Shown piece after piece: positions 1-8,288 of a stretch of DNA of 64,000 bases (the first letter of the stretch is position 1; the number at the start of each line of letters is the position of its first letter). This DNA comes from Campylobacter sp. RM5004. Its GTDB lineage: Bacteria; Campylobacterota; Campylobacteria; Campylobacterales; Campylobacteraceae. The notes beneath the pieces are model-generated. The model was given only the letters and a program-made list of their open reading frames with translations, had not been told where the DNA came from and ran no database searches. The stretch is taken from positions 1,392,409-1,456,408 of the forward strand of contig NZ_CP059599.1 of assembly GCF_022369455.1 (NCBI RefSeq), in the 5' to 3' direction. The translations under genes and the position numbers were made by a program.

Positions 1-454
1 TGCTCCAAGTTATGAATTTAGCATAGATTTTAAACACCCAGCTATTCAAAAACAAAACTATACCTACATAGCAAATAAACAAAATTTCATAAACGAAATT
101 GCAAGCGCTAGAACTTTTGGATTTTTAAAAGATGTAGAGTATTTAAAATCAATCGGTTTAGCTTTAGGTGGTAGTTTAGAAAACGCTATCGTTTTAGATG
201 ATAATGGTATATTAAATCCTGAAGGCTTAAGATTTAGTAATGAATTTGTTCGCCATAAAATACTTGATGCTATTGGGGATTTATATATGCTAGGTAAGGC
301 AACTTTTGCAAACTATAAAGCTCACGCAAGTAGCCATGATTTAAACCATAAGCTAACTTTAGAATTATTAAATAATCCTAATGCTTATGAAATTGTTACA
401 TTAGATAGCGACACAAATAAAGATTTATTAAAGGCATTCACATTAAACTTTTAA
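1..454 (+). CDS. lpxC: LpxC, UDP-3-O-acyl-N-acetylglucosamine deacetylase, C-terminal part
   Basis: Partial at the left edge; the frame is open from base 2 and ends with TAA at 452-454, giving about 150 residues. LpxC is the zinc deacetylase that commits UDP-GlcNAc to lipid A synthesis in the cytoplasm. The visible segment carries the family signature HKILDAIGDL (zinc-binding His and Asp) and the downstream HASSHDLNHKL segment that holds the catalytic histidine. In C. jejuni lpxC is likewise followed by a TsaB-like gene and thrB, which supports the call. Family identity is secure; only the N-terminal half is missing because of the window boundary. Confidence 0.93.
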   Translation, partial: APSYEFSIDFKHPAIQKQNYTYIANKQNFINEIASARTFGFLKDVEYLKSIGLALGGSLENAIVLDDNGILNPEGLRFSNEFVRHKILDAIGDLYMLGKATFANYKAHASSHDLNHKLTLELLNNPNAYEIVTLDSDTNKDLLKAFTLNF

Positions 455-456
455 TT

Positions 457-879
457 GTGCCTATGGCAGGACTTATCGGAATATATGATAAAAATAATTC
501 TTTGATTAAAGAAATAAAATTAGAGAATAAAACAAGCGAGTCCTTGCCTACTCTTATGCAAGAATTATTAAATACTTATAGTTTTAGTGAATTAGCTTAT
601 GCTAATGGACCTGGCTCATATATGGCTTTAAAAATAGTTTATGTTTTTTTAAGCACAATTGCACTTGTTAAAAACATTCCTTTAAAGGCTGTTAGTGGAT
701 TTACTTTTAGTAAAAACAATCTAATTAAAGCTAATAATAATTTATTCTTTACACAAGAAAATGGCAAAATAAAATTAATCAAAAATGATAATTATAAAGA
801 TGAGTTTTTTATACCACAAGAGTATAAATTTGATTTTTGTGAAAGTAATTTGCCTAATTATTTTCTACCTGCTATTTAG
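457..879 (+). CDS. tsaB: TsaB-like protein (tRNA t6A synthesis partner), short and divergent
   Basis: About 140 residues, much shorter than enterobacterial TsaB (about 230). The segment GPGSYMALKI at about residues 51-60 corresponds to the TsaB GPGSFTGLRI loop, so the N-terminal ASKHA-like domain is present but the second domain is lost or reduced. TsaB helps TsaD and TsaE (a tsaE lies at 49608) make N6-threonylcarbamoyladenosine on tRNA. Position between lpxC and thrB matches Campylobacter. The GTG at 457 has no good ribosome-binding site. An in-frame ATT at 442, seven bases after AAGG at 431-434, would add the expected first beta strand (MKLLIVPMAG), so the start is doubtful. Confidence 0.65.
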   Translation: MPMAGLIGIYDKNNSLIKEIKLENKTSESLPTLMQELLNTYSFSELAYANGPGSYMALKIVYVFLSTIALVKNIPLKAVSGFTFSKNNLIKANNNLFFTQENGKIKLIKNDNYKDEFFIPQEYKFDFCESNLPNYFLPAI

Positions 880-887
880 GATTAAAA

Positions 888-1778
888 ATGAAAAATGAAA
901 TTATTTTAAAAACACCAGCAACAAGTGCTAATTTAGGTGCTGGATTTGATTGTTTAGGTTTAGCTTTAGATTTTTATAATAAAACTTTAATTAAAAGAAG
1001 TAATATCTTTAAAGTTTCTATAAAAGGCGAAGGAGAAGATAATCCTTATCTTAAAAAACACAATCTATTTATAAATATTTTTAATGAAACTTATCAAAAA
1101 CTAACAGGCAAAAAAGATACTTTTAGTTTTTCATTCATAAACAATATTCCTTTAAGTCGTGGTTTAGGAAGTTCTAGCTCGGTAATAATTGGAGCAATTA
1201 CGAGTGCATACTATCTAGCAGGACTTAGCATAAATAAAGATAATATATTAAATAATGCTTTAGTGTATGAAAATCATCCTGATAATATTAGTCCTGCTGC
1301 TTTGGGTGGATTTGTGTGTTCTTTGGTTGAAGATAATGTCGTTAAATACATTAAAACCGATATTTTAGATGATGTAAAAGCAGTTGTTTGTATTCCAAAT
1401 AAACCAATTTCTACGAATGTTAGTAGAAGTGCATTGCCTAAGCATTTAAGCCTTGCAGATACTAGCTTTAATATAAGCAGAAGCTCGCTAACTACAGCAG
1501 CATTTATGAGTAAAAATTATGAAATGCTAAAATACTCAAGCTATGATAAATTACATGAAAATCGCAGAATGAAAGCAATTCCTGAGCTTTTTAAAATCCG
1601 TGAAATTGCTCGTAAAAATGGAGCTTTGATGAGTAATTTAAGTGGTTCGGGTTCTACATTTTTTAATCTTTGCTATAAAGATGATGCTAGTAAATTAAAA
1701 AATATATTAGAAAATGAATTTTCTTCTATGAAAATCTTAGAACTAAACTTTAATAATACAGGCGTAATTTATGAATAA
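888..1778 (+). CDS. thrB: Homoserine kinase
   Basis: 296 residues, the usual length for this GHMP kinase. It phosphorylates homoserine with ATP in threonine synthesis. The glycine/serine-rich ATP loop PLSRGLGSSSS lies at about residues 88-98 and the C-terminal LSGSGSTFF motif at about 250. The N-terminal TSANLGAGFDCLGLAL is typical of ThrB. It starts nine bases after the tsaB-like stop with AGGA just upstream, so it is co-transcribed with lpxC and the tsaB-like gene. The stop is followed within four bases by an inverted pair of the dispersed repeat (1782-1833), which probably ends transcription from both sides. Confidence 0.93.
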   Translation: MKNEIILKTPATSANLGAGFDCLGLALDFYNKTLIKRSNIFKVSIKGEGEDNPYLKKHNLFINIFNETYQKLTGKKDTFSFSFINNIPLSRGLGSSSSVIIGAITSAYYLAGLSINKDNILNNALVYENHPDNISPAALGGFVCSLVEDNVVKYIKTDILDDVKAVVCIPNKPISTNVSRSALPKHLSLADTSFNISRSSLTTAAFMSKNYEMLKYSSYDKLHENRRMKAIPELFKIREIARKNGALMSNLSGSGSTFFNLCYKDDASKLKNILENEFSSMKILELNFNNTGVIYE

Positions 1779-1781
1779 AGC

Positions 1782-1833
1782 AAATTCCTAATTCAAATTC
1801 TTTGAAATTTTTATGGAATTTGAAATAGGAATT
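1782..1833. terminator. Inverted pair of the dispersed repeat between thrB and copA (bidirectional terminator candidate)
   Basis: Left arm AAATTCCTAATTCAAATTC at 1782-1800 and right arm GAATTTGAAATAGGAATT at 1816-1833. They are complementary except at one central position, with a 15-base loop. The pair lies between convergent thrB and copA and overlaps the copA stop codon. There is no long T tail, so terminator activity is inferred from position and hairpin. Confidence 0.6.
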
Positions 1834-3784
1834 AAGATTTTAATTCTTTAAATAAAAGCAAAGAATTAAACACAACAATAAGCGATGAAATACTCATAAG
1901 CATGGCACATAGAGCTGGATTTAAATGCAGATTAATCTCGCTAAAAATCCCACAAGCTAGAGCAATCCCAAAAAAATTATAAAAAAACGATATGAATAAA
2001 TTTTGCTTAATTTTTGAATATGATTTATCAAATATCTCAAAAAGTTTTTTGATTTTGATTAAATCATTTTCTAAAAGCAAGGCATCGGCTTTATTTTTAG
2101 CAATCGCATTTGCTTTGCTAAATGATATTCCAAAATTAGCCTTTCTAAGTGCTTTTATATCATTTGCACCATCACCTACAAAAACCGAGCTTACACCTAA
2201 TTGTGAGATTATCTCAGCTTTTTGCACAGGACTTACTCTATAATAGTATTCATCTATATTAAGCTTTTTAGCTAAATCAACTACTTTGTTTTTACTATCT
2301 CCACTAATTATTATTATTCTTTTTCCTAGTGATTTTAAAAACTCTATTAATTCTTTTGCGTTTTTATTTAGCTCATTTTCTAAAGTGATTTTGCCTATAA
2401 AGCCATCATTTTTATAACACATCAAATCATTTTCAAGTGGCTCTATCCTTACCTTTACACTCTCATCTTCATAATGCAGTACATTATCTTGCAAATAACT
2501 TTTGCCATTTAATGCCAAAAAATCATTAAAATTATTTGTAATACTTTTTGCTATCGGATGATTTTGCAAGTTTTCAATACTTGCGATTAGCCTAAAATCA
2601 TCGTAACTTAAATCATGTTTTATTGCTTGAATGTCATTTGTAAGTGTGCCTGTTTTATCAAATATAAAGCATTCTATGTCTTTTATAGAGCTTATTAATT
2701 CTGGATTTTTTAAAATTATCTTTTCTTTAAAGCATAAATTAATACAAATTGCTATTACCATAGGAATTGCAAGTCCTAAAGCACATGGGCATGAAATTAA
2801 CAGCACACTACTAACATAAAAAAACACCTTTGATGAATCTATAAAATACCATGCAATTCCTGTAATACTAGCAATTATACAGATAATTAATACAAAATAT
2901 CTGCTAATTTTATCAACCATTTTAAAGGCTTTTAGCTCTTTATTACTAGCTTTCATTGCTTCATCTTTTAATTTTTCAAGTGAGCTTTCATAATACTCAC
3001 AACTTGCTCTCATCCTTAAAACTTCGCCATCATTAATGCTTCCAGCGTATATGAAATCTCCTGCTTTTTTAATTAGGCTTACACTTTCTCCACTTATAAC
3101 GCTTTCATTTATTAAAGCATCGTTTAAGCAAATCCCATCTACTAATATTTCTTCGCCATTTTTTATAATTAATTCATCATTTATGCTTATTTCATTAGCT
3201 TTTAAAATCTTGCTACTTGCTAAAGTAATGTTTGGAATTTCGTTTGGAGCAATTAATGAATTGGCTTTTGCTTTTGCCTTGTTTTCAATAAATTTGCCAA
3301 GTCTAATCACAAAGCAAACAAAAGTGCTCTCAAAAAAGAAATGATGATGAATGCTAAAAAATGAATAAAAATAATTTATGCTAATTCCAAGCACTACTAA
3401 TAAATCCATTCCATAACTTTTATGAAATATCACTCTTTTATAAAAATCATAAGAAAGTAATATGGCAAAACTTGCAATCAAGCAAGAGGTAAAAAAGCTA
3501 AAATCAATAAAAGTTAAAACGCTAAAAATAGCTAAAAATACTAATCTAGTGCCTTCATAGGTGTTTTTGGCTTTGATTTTATCAAGGCTAACTTCAAAGC
3601 CTAATTTTTTGATAGCAAAAATTAATTTCTCGCTATCAAAATCATCATCTACACTAAATTCGCCAAATTTATTTATGAAATCAACATTCGCTGTCAAAGC
3701 GCCTTGTTTTAAAGCAGCTTGTTTTATAGAATTCGCACAATTTACGCAATGCATTCCGTTTATAAAAAGTTTTATATTTTTCAA
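1832..3784 (-). CDS. copA: Copper-translocating P1B-type ATPase
   Basis: 650 residues. An N-terminal heavy-metal domain carries GMHCVNC (Cys13 and Cys16). Membrane helices follow, then the phosphatase loop SGES (about 231-234), the ion-binding CPC in SCPCALG (332-334), the phosphorylated Asp in DKTGTLT (about 376-382), the HP motif NHPIA (about 408-412) and the hinge GDGANDIKAL near the C terminus. Such enzymes pump Cu(I) from the cytoplasm at the inner membrane. It follows the metallo-beta-lactamase-fold gene on the same strand with a nine-base gap, so the two are probably co-transcribed. A CcoI-type role in cytochrome oxidase assembly is the main alternative; the single HMA domain and missing N-terminal cysteine cluster favour CopA. 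Confidence 0.85.
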   Translation of the reverse strand: MKNIKLFINGMHCVNCANSIKQAALKQGALTANVDFINKFGEFSVDDDFDSEKLIFAIKKLGFEVSLDKIKAKNTYEGTRLVFLAIFSVLTFIDFSFFTSCLIASFAILLSYDFYKRVIFHKSYGMDLLVVLGISINYFYSFFSIHHHFFFESTFVCFVIRLGKFIENKAKAKANSLIAPNEIPNITLASSKILKANEISINDELIIKNGEEILVDGICLNDALINESVISGESVSLIKKAGDFIYAGSINDGEVLRMRASCEYYESSLEKLKDEAMKASNKELKAFKMVDKISRYFVLIICIIASITGIAWYFIDSSKVFFYVSSVLLISCPCALGLAIPMVIAICINLCFKEKIILKNPELISSIKDIECFIFDKTGTLTNDIQAIKHDLSYDDFRLIASIENLQNHPIAKSITNNFNDFLALNGKSYLQDNVLHYEDESVKVRIEPLENDLMCYKNDGFIGKITLENELNKNAKELIEFLKSLGKRIIIISGDSKNKVVDLAKKLNIDEYYYRVSPVQKAEIISQLGVSSVFVGDGANDIKALRKANFGISFSKANAIAKNKADALLLENDLIKIKKLFEIFDKSYSKIKQNLFISFFYNFFGIALACGIFSEINLHLNPALCAMLMSISSLIVVFNSLLLFKELKS

Positions 3785-3792
3785 ATTATCTC

Positions 3793-4575
3793 CTAAAAAA
3801 TATAAGTTTCTCCATCTTCTGGAATTAAAACTCTATTGTTTAAATTATTTTTATTTACAAAATCTCTTAAATCATTTCTAGTTAAAACACAATGATTTAT
3901 TGCTTCTAAATGAACGGCTATTATTTTGCTTGTTGATATTTTTGCAATATTTTTAATATCGTTTTCATTCATAATAATACTATCATCAAATCCTAAAACC
4001 TTAGCATTTCCTGCATTTGCTATGACAATATCATGATTTTGGTTTAAAGTATTTATAACATCATCTGTTAAAACACTATCTCCTATCAAATACACACTTT
4101 TACAATCTTTTGCACTAAAAACAATTCCCATAGTATCGCCTAAAAGTCTTGCTAATTCATCATTTTTATATATTTCTTCACTTCCGTGCTTTGCTTTTGT
4201 TTTTCTTAATTTTACTCCTTGAAACTCTAAATTATCATTTAAAATCTCAATATCACTAAAGCCATATTGTTTTATAAACTCATAATCTTGTTGGTTTTGA
4301 ACTATCATTTTTAGATTTTTATTCATTTTCAAACATGCAAATTCATCAATATGATCTAAATGATTATGAGTAATTATTACAGCATTAACATTACTTAAAA
4401 CTTCTTCAAGACTAAAAGGCAAATCCACTAAAGGATTTTTCAAATGCGAATTATAAGTATTTGCAAATCCTTCATAAGAGCCCTTTGGTGCTAACATAGG
4501 GTCTATTAAAAAACAGGTATTATTGATTGTAATTTTCACACATGCACTTCTAATTAATTGAACTTTTGTATTCAT
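3793..4575 (-). CDS. Metallo-beta-lactamase-fold hydrolase (UlaG-like)
   Basis: 260 residues. The metal-binding motif THNHLDHID at about residues 69-77 is the HxHxDH signature of the superfamily. Asp in LIGDSVL and the late His in IIAVHLEAINHC supply further ligands. It resembles the UlaG/RbpA-like 'MBL fold metallo-hydrolase' group often found beside HxlR regulators. The substrate is unknown. AAGGAG lies about eight bases before the ATG. Upstream, 4628-4647 holds a 20-base motif almost identical to one in front of the divergent CDF gene, suggesting shared control. Confidence 0.75.
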   Translation of the reverse strand: MNTKVQLIRSACVKITINNTCFLIDPMLAPKGSYEGFANTYNSHLKNPLVDLPFSLEEVLSNVNAVIITHNHLDHIDEFACLKMNKNLKMIVQNQQDYEFIKQYGFSDIEILNDNLEFQGVKLRKTKAKHGSEEIYKNDELARLLGDTMGIVFSAKDCKSVYLIGDSVLTDDVINTLNQNHDIVIANAGNAKVLGFDDSIIMNENDIKNIAKISTSKIIAVHLEAINHCVLTRNDLRDFVNKNNLNNRVLIPEDGETYIF

Positions 4576-4627
4576 AATTTCTCCTTAGATAAAATTAAAA
4601 ATACATATTAATTTTTTTGAAAATAAT

Positions 4628-4647
4628 TGTCAATTACTTACTTTTTT
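4628..4647 (-). promoter_or_regulatory. Putative HxlR-linked operator, copy 1
   Basis: On the minus strand this reads AAAAAAGTAAGTAATTGACA and overlaps the end of the HxlR gene, ahead of the metallo-hydrolase gene. The copy at 5053-5072 differs at one base (TTTACA for TTGACA). Both are followed about 20 bases later by AATATGTATT. Operator function is inferred from the duplication only. Confidence 0.4.
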
Positions 4648-4999
4648 GTAAGTATTGCAAAGCTTCTTCGCTTAATAAATGATAGGTATTATTTTCTTGC
4701 ATTATTTGAGTGCCAATTTGCTGAAAAATCATAATAGCTTTTAACATTTCTTTTCCTCTATTAGTAAGAAAATATTCTACCTTTAAGGGATAACCATCAT
4801 AATTTATTTTATCTATTAAGCCATCTTCTTTTAGTTCTTTTAGGTGTTGAAGGAGCATTTTTTGGCTAATTCCAATTATTTCTTTTTGTAATTTTGACAA
4901 AGATGCATTACCTAAACTTAATTGAAAAATAATTATGCTTTTCCACTTTCCACTTATAGTTTTTGCTGCGACTTGCAAAGGACAAGTGATTGTTTTCAT
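4634..4999 (-). CDS. HxlR-family winged-helix transcriptional regulator
   Basis: 121 residues, the usual length. The conserved N-terminal Cys6 in TCPLQVA, the GKWKSIIIFQL helix, the helix-turn-helix around LSKLQKEIIGISQKMLLQHLKEL and the wing with YPLKVEYFLTNRG are typical of HxlR/YodB-type regulators, many of which sense thiol or carbonyl stress through that Cys. It is transcribed away from the CDF gene (5118) and toward the metallo-hydrolase, so it probably controls both. A duplicated 20-base motif at 4628-4647 and 5053-5072 is the obvious candidate binding site. Confidence 0.88.
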   Translation of the reverse strand: MKTITCPLQVAAKTISGKWKSIIIFQLSLGNASLSKLQKEIIGISQKMLLQHLKELKEDGLIDKINYDGYPLKVEYFLTNRGKEMLKAIMIFQQIGTQIMQENNTYHLLSEEALQYLQKSK

Positions 5000-5052
5000 A
5001 ATAACTCCTTTAATAAATATTACATAATTAAAAACATTAATTCAATACAAAC

Positions 5053-5072
5053 AAAAAAGTAAGTAATTTACA
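5053..5072 (+). promoter_or_regulatory. Putative HxlR-linked operator, copy 2, with overlapping promoter
   Basis: AAAAAAGTAAGTAATTTACA, 19 of 20 bases identical to the copy at 4628-4647. A TATAAT box follows at 5078-5083, about 35 bases before the CDF start codon, so a bound regulator would block RNA polymerase. The arrangement in the divergent HxlR/CDF spacer is what one expects for an operator; there is no direct proof. Confidence 0.45.
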
Positions 5073-5117
5073 TTATTTATAATATGTATTAAAATTATTA
5101 AAACTAAAGGAGCTAAA

Positions 5118-6047
5118 ATGAATACTTTAATTCACGAGCCTATCAAAAAGCATTGCGAACATTCACACGATCATTCACACGAACACTCGCATAATCACTC
5201 TCATAATATAGATTTTTCAAAAAATAAAAAAGCTTTATTACTTAGTTTTATAGTAACTTTTGTAATTATGATAGTTGAAGTAATTTATGGATATTTAACT
5301 AATTCTTTAGCCTTAATCAGCGATGCGTTGCATATGATAACACACGCATTTGCATTAATAATTAGCTATTTTGCAATAATTTTAGCTAAGAAAAAAGATG
5401 ATTTTAAAACTTACGGATATTATAGAGCTGAGATAATTGCTGCTTTTATTAATGCTATCTTAATAGCCATTTTTACACTTTTTATAATTTATGAAGCAAT
5501 AGAAAAACTATTAAATCCAAGCGAAATTGATATTTCTACAATGCTTATCGTAGCTAGTTTTGGAACATTAGCAAATATTATTAGTGCTTTATTATTAATG
5601 AAAGCAGATACAGATAATTTAAATATTAAATCAAGCATAATTCATATGCTAAGCGATTTGCTTAGCTCGGTTGCAATTATTGTAGGCGGAATTATCATTT
5701 ATTATACTAATTTTTATTTTATTGATACAATTTTGGCTTTAATGATTGCTTTAGTTATTGCTAAATGGTCTTTTAATCTTTTTAAGCAAAGTTTGGATAT
5801 TTTACTTGAAGGCTCTTTTATTGAAATAAATAAAATAAAAGAATTTATCTTAAGCAAACACTCTAGCATAAAAGATATTCATGATATTCATATTCACTCA
5901 ATCTCGCAAGATTATCACATACTAACAGCTCATATGATGATTGATGATTTAAATAATTTTCAAGATATTATAAAAGTTCTTTCTCATTCACTAAAACATG
6001 AGTTTAATATCCATCACATTACAATTCAACCTATTTTAAATTCTTAG
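5118..6047 (+). CDS. czcD: Cation diffusion facilitator (CzcD-type zinc/cobalt exporter)
   Basis: 309 residues. A His-rich cytoplasmic N terminus (about residues 12-30, HCEHSHDHSHEHSHNHSHN) precedes six membrane helices and a C-terminal cytoplasmic domain with several His residues. The transport site uses HMITH in helix 2 (HxxxH where many CzcD/ZnT proteins have HxxxD) and HMLSD in helix 5. Proteins of this family exchange Zn2+, Cd2+ or Co2+ for protons. AAAGGAG lies before the ATG. It is divergent from the HxlR gene and close to copA, forming a metal-stress group. Its stop codon sits inside a perfect 15-bp inverted repeat (6030-6060). Confidence 0.88.
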   Translation: MNTLIHEPIKKHCEHSHDHSHEHSHNHSHNIDFSKNKKALLLSFIVTFVIMIVEVIYGYLTNSLALISDALHMITHAFALIISYFAIILAKKKDDFKTYGYYRAEIIAAFINAILIAIFTLFIIYEAIEKLLNPSEIDISTMLIVASFGTLANIISALLLMKADTDNLNIKSSIIHMLSDLLSSVAIIVGGIIIYYTNFYFIDTILALMIALVIAKWSFNLFKQSLDILLEGSFIEINKIKEFILSKHSSIKDIHDIHIHSISQDYHILTAHMMIDDLNNFQDIIKVLSHSLKHEFNIHHITIQPILNS

Positions 6048-6060
6048 AATTTAAAATAGG
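6030..6060. terminator. Perfect inverted repeat at the end of the CDF gene
   Basis: Arms at 6030-6044 (CCTATTTTAAATTCT) and 6046-6060 (AGAATTTAAAATAGG) are exact complements separated by one base and contain the CDF stop codon. It sits between convergent genes and is a degenerate relative of the dispersed repeat (GAATTTAAAATAGGAATT). Bidirectional termination is inferred. Confidence 0.55.
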
Positions 6061-6072
6061 AATTTAGCAATC

Positions 6073-7203
6073 TTAATAATCTTTTCTAGTAAATACAAAA
6101 CCTTGCATTAAGCATCTTGCAGTTCTAATCACGCTTACGCTTTCATCATCAATAAAGCCTGTAATTGTGCCACTTGGATGAGCTATTACTAATTCATTAG
6201 AAAAATTACTTAAATGCTCGTTAATTAATGTTCCTTTTGTCTTTGCAGCCATTGAAATACACACCGTTCCTGTAACTGCAATTGATGGGTGTGGGCGTTG
6301 CATACTCATCATTCTAACGCATACATTAACACTATCTTTACTAATCTTAGCACCATTTGTAGCTTCATAATCTTGCACGAAATCTACTAAGCAAGCTTTA
6401 GGAACTGAAGGGTTTTTCACTGTTGCTTCTTCTTTTTTCGCTAAGCCTATTAGCTCACTTGCTATACTTCTTACTTCTTCAATTTTATCAAGCTCATTTT
6501 GTGGAATTTCTCCGTATAAATCGCCACTTAATAAATCTTTAGCCTTCATAAATACAAGAGCAGCACCTGCATCAACTATGCTAATCTCAATATTGCCAAA
6601 ACTTGAATTTATTACTTGCTTAGCTTCTTTAGTTGGCAATAAGCCTTTATTCATAGAGCCTTCAGGATTAATAAAGCCTAATTTAATCTCACTAGCACTA
6701 TTAGGAACTCCTGCTATTTTTGTATCGCCGTCTGGATTAAAGCTCTTTAAATCATCGCTTAGCTTAAATCTAGCTTTTAAATACTTATTTGTATTAGTAT
6801 TTAGTATCCTAACGCAAATAATATTATTTTCTAAATCGCATTCATCTTTAATAATGATTTTTTCATACATTTTAGGATTATTTAAATCAATTAAACCCAA
6901 ATCATAAGCAAAAGCACCAACACAAGAACTAATATTTCCACAATTGCTATTAAAATCAACCACTTCTTTATCAATACTAACTTGAGCAAAAGTATAGGTT
7001 AATTCATCGTTTTTAATATCAACAATAGCCACCTTTGAAGTTACCGAAGCAGCACCACCAAGCCCATCAATTTGCTTTGTAGCAGTTCCCATTACATCAG
7101 GTAAAAACTCGCTCCATTTTTCTCTTGCTGGCATATCTTTTTCATAAAAACAAACAGCCTTAGATGTCCCACCTCTATAAATACTACATTTAAACTTTCT
7201 CAT
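6073..7203 (-). CDS. prpF: PrpF-family isomerase (aconitate/methylitaconate isomerase type)
   Basis: 376 residues, the family's usual size. The N terminus FKCSIYRGGTSKAVCF and the central NCGNISSCVGAFA segment, with the conserved catalytic Cys, are PrpF hallmarks; the diaminopimelate-epimerase-like fold moves double bonds in aconitate, 2-methylaconitate, methylitaconate or oxalomesaconate. It abuts a second PrpF paralogue at 7203 and a KRCGH-type lyase gene at 8289, all on the minus strand. No prpC, prpD or acnD is nearby, so a complete methylcitrate cycle is not encoded here. The exact substrate is open. Confidence 0.8.
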   Translation of the reverse strand: MRKFKCSIYRGGTSKAVCFYEKDMPAREKWSEFLPDVMGTATKQIDGLGGAASVTSKVAIVDIKNDELTYTFAQVSIDKEVVDFNSNCGNISSCVGAFAYDLGLIDLNNPKMYEKIIIKDECDLENNIICVRILNTNTNKYLKARFKLSDDLKSFNPDGDTKIAGVPNSASEIKLGFINPEGSMNKGLLPTKEAKQVINSSFGNIEISIVDAGAALVFMKAKDLLSGDLYGEIPQNELDKIEEVRSIASELIGLAKKEEATVKNPSVPKACLVDFVQDYEATNGAKISKDSVNVCVRMMSMQRPHPSIAVTGTVCISMAAKTKGTLINEHLSNFSNELVIAHPSGTITGFIDDESVSVIRTARCLMQGFVFTRKDY

Positions 7204-8285
7204 TAAATCTCCTTTATATAAATAAATCCGTCCATTATTCTTCTTGCACTTCTTTTAAGTCCAACGCCTATTATTTTACCATTTTTTATTTCAACACTAA
7301 CACTTACAACACCTAAAAAGTGTTTAATTCTTACGTCTTGAATGCCATTTTCTATCATTTTTAATCCGCTTAACTCATTTGCTAAAGTTCCACCTTCAAG
7401 TGCTGCAACAGCTAAATTATAAAGCCCACTAGCAGGTGAGCTTTTGTGAAGATTTCTAAGGCTTAAAACCCTAATTCCTATATCAAATTCTTCTTTGTTA
7501 TCGCTTTTAAAAATAGCAGCTATTTTTGGAATTGCTTGATTTTCACTTAACTTGCTTTCATCTTCTGCAAAGCCTAATTTTATAGTGTAAAAATCTCTTA
7601 AATTATTTAATCTTTCTAAACTTAAATCCTTACTAAATTCATCATAATTTTTAGAAAAATCCAAATCAAAATCAAGTCCATTTACATATAAAAATGGATT
7701 TATTAAATCAAGTAATGTCGCTCTAATACCATTAAAATCACTAATTTTACCTAGTGGATATTTTTCTCCTGTTTGCTCACCACCTGCATCTTTTATAAAC
7801 ACATTAGCAAGCGAGCAAGTGCTGCTTACTCCTTGCATTATTTCATCACCTATTTCAGCAAACTCGCCATTTTTTAGCTTCGTGCGAACTTCAATGATTT
7901 TTTTAATATTTGTATTAAAAATCCTAATACAAACATTACTAGCCCTACTATCAAAACTAAATAATTTTTCATTAATTGCATATGCTGCAACAGCTGCAAT
8001 TAAATTACCGCAAGTGCCTTTGTTATCAACACTATCCTTCATCACGCCGACTTGATAAAATTCCCATTCAATATCATAATTTTTATTATTAGTTTGTTTA
8101 ATTACACAAACTTTATTAGTAGATGATATCGAACCACCTAATCCATCAACTGCGTTTTGATTTACACAATCTATTGCACCTTTAAAGATATTTGCCCATA
8201 ATTGCTTATCTTTAGGTAAATCGGCTTCATTAAACATAAGCCCTCTGCTAGTGCCACCCCTATAAACACTGCATTTAAGTTTCAT
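7203..8285 (-). CDS. Second PrpF-family isomerase
   Basis: 360 residues, clearly related to the neighbouring PrpF protein: KCSVYRGGTSRGLMF at the N terminus and CGNLIAAVAAYA with the catalytic Cys region. It overlaps the downstream paralogue by one base and lies four bases after the lyase gene, so the three are translationally linked. The paralogues differ enough that different substrates, or a heteromeric enzyme, are possible. Known relatives include PrpF, 3-methylitaconate isomerase and 4-oxalomesaconate tautomerase; sequence alone does not decide between them. Confidence 0.75.
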   Translation of the reverse strand: MKLKCSVYRGGTSRGLMFNEADLPKDKQLWANIFKGAIDCVNQNAVDGLGGSISSTNKVCVIKQTNNKNYDIEWEFYQVGVMKDSVDNKGTCGNLIAAVAAYAINEKLFSFDSRASNVCIRIFNTNIKKIIEVRTKLKNGEFAEIGDEIMQGVSSTCSLANVFIKDAGGEQTGEKYPLGKISDFNGIRATLLDLINPFLYVNGLDFDLDFSKNYDEFSKDLSLERLNNLRDFYTIKLGFAEDESKLSENQAIPKIAAIFKSDNKEEFDIGIRVLSLRNLHKSSPASGLYNLAVAALEGGTLANELSGLKMIENGIQDVRIKHFLGVVSVSVEIKNGKIIGVGLKRSARRIMDGFIYIKEI

Positions 8286-8288
8286 CTT

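Noticed and set aside
1992-3881. Several plus-strand frames over copA and the metallo-hydrolase gene
   Set aside because: They are antisense shadows of strongly conserved genes; the composition follows codon positions of the opposite strand.
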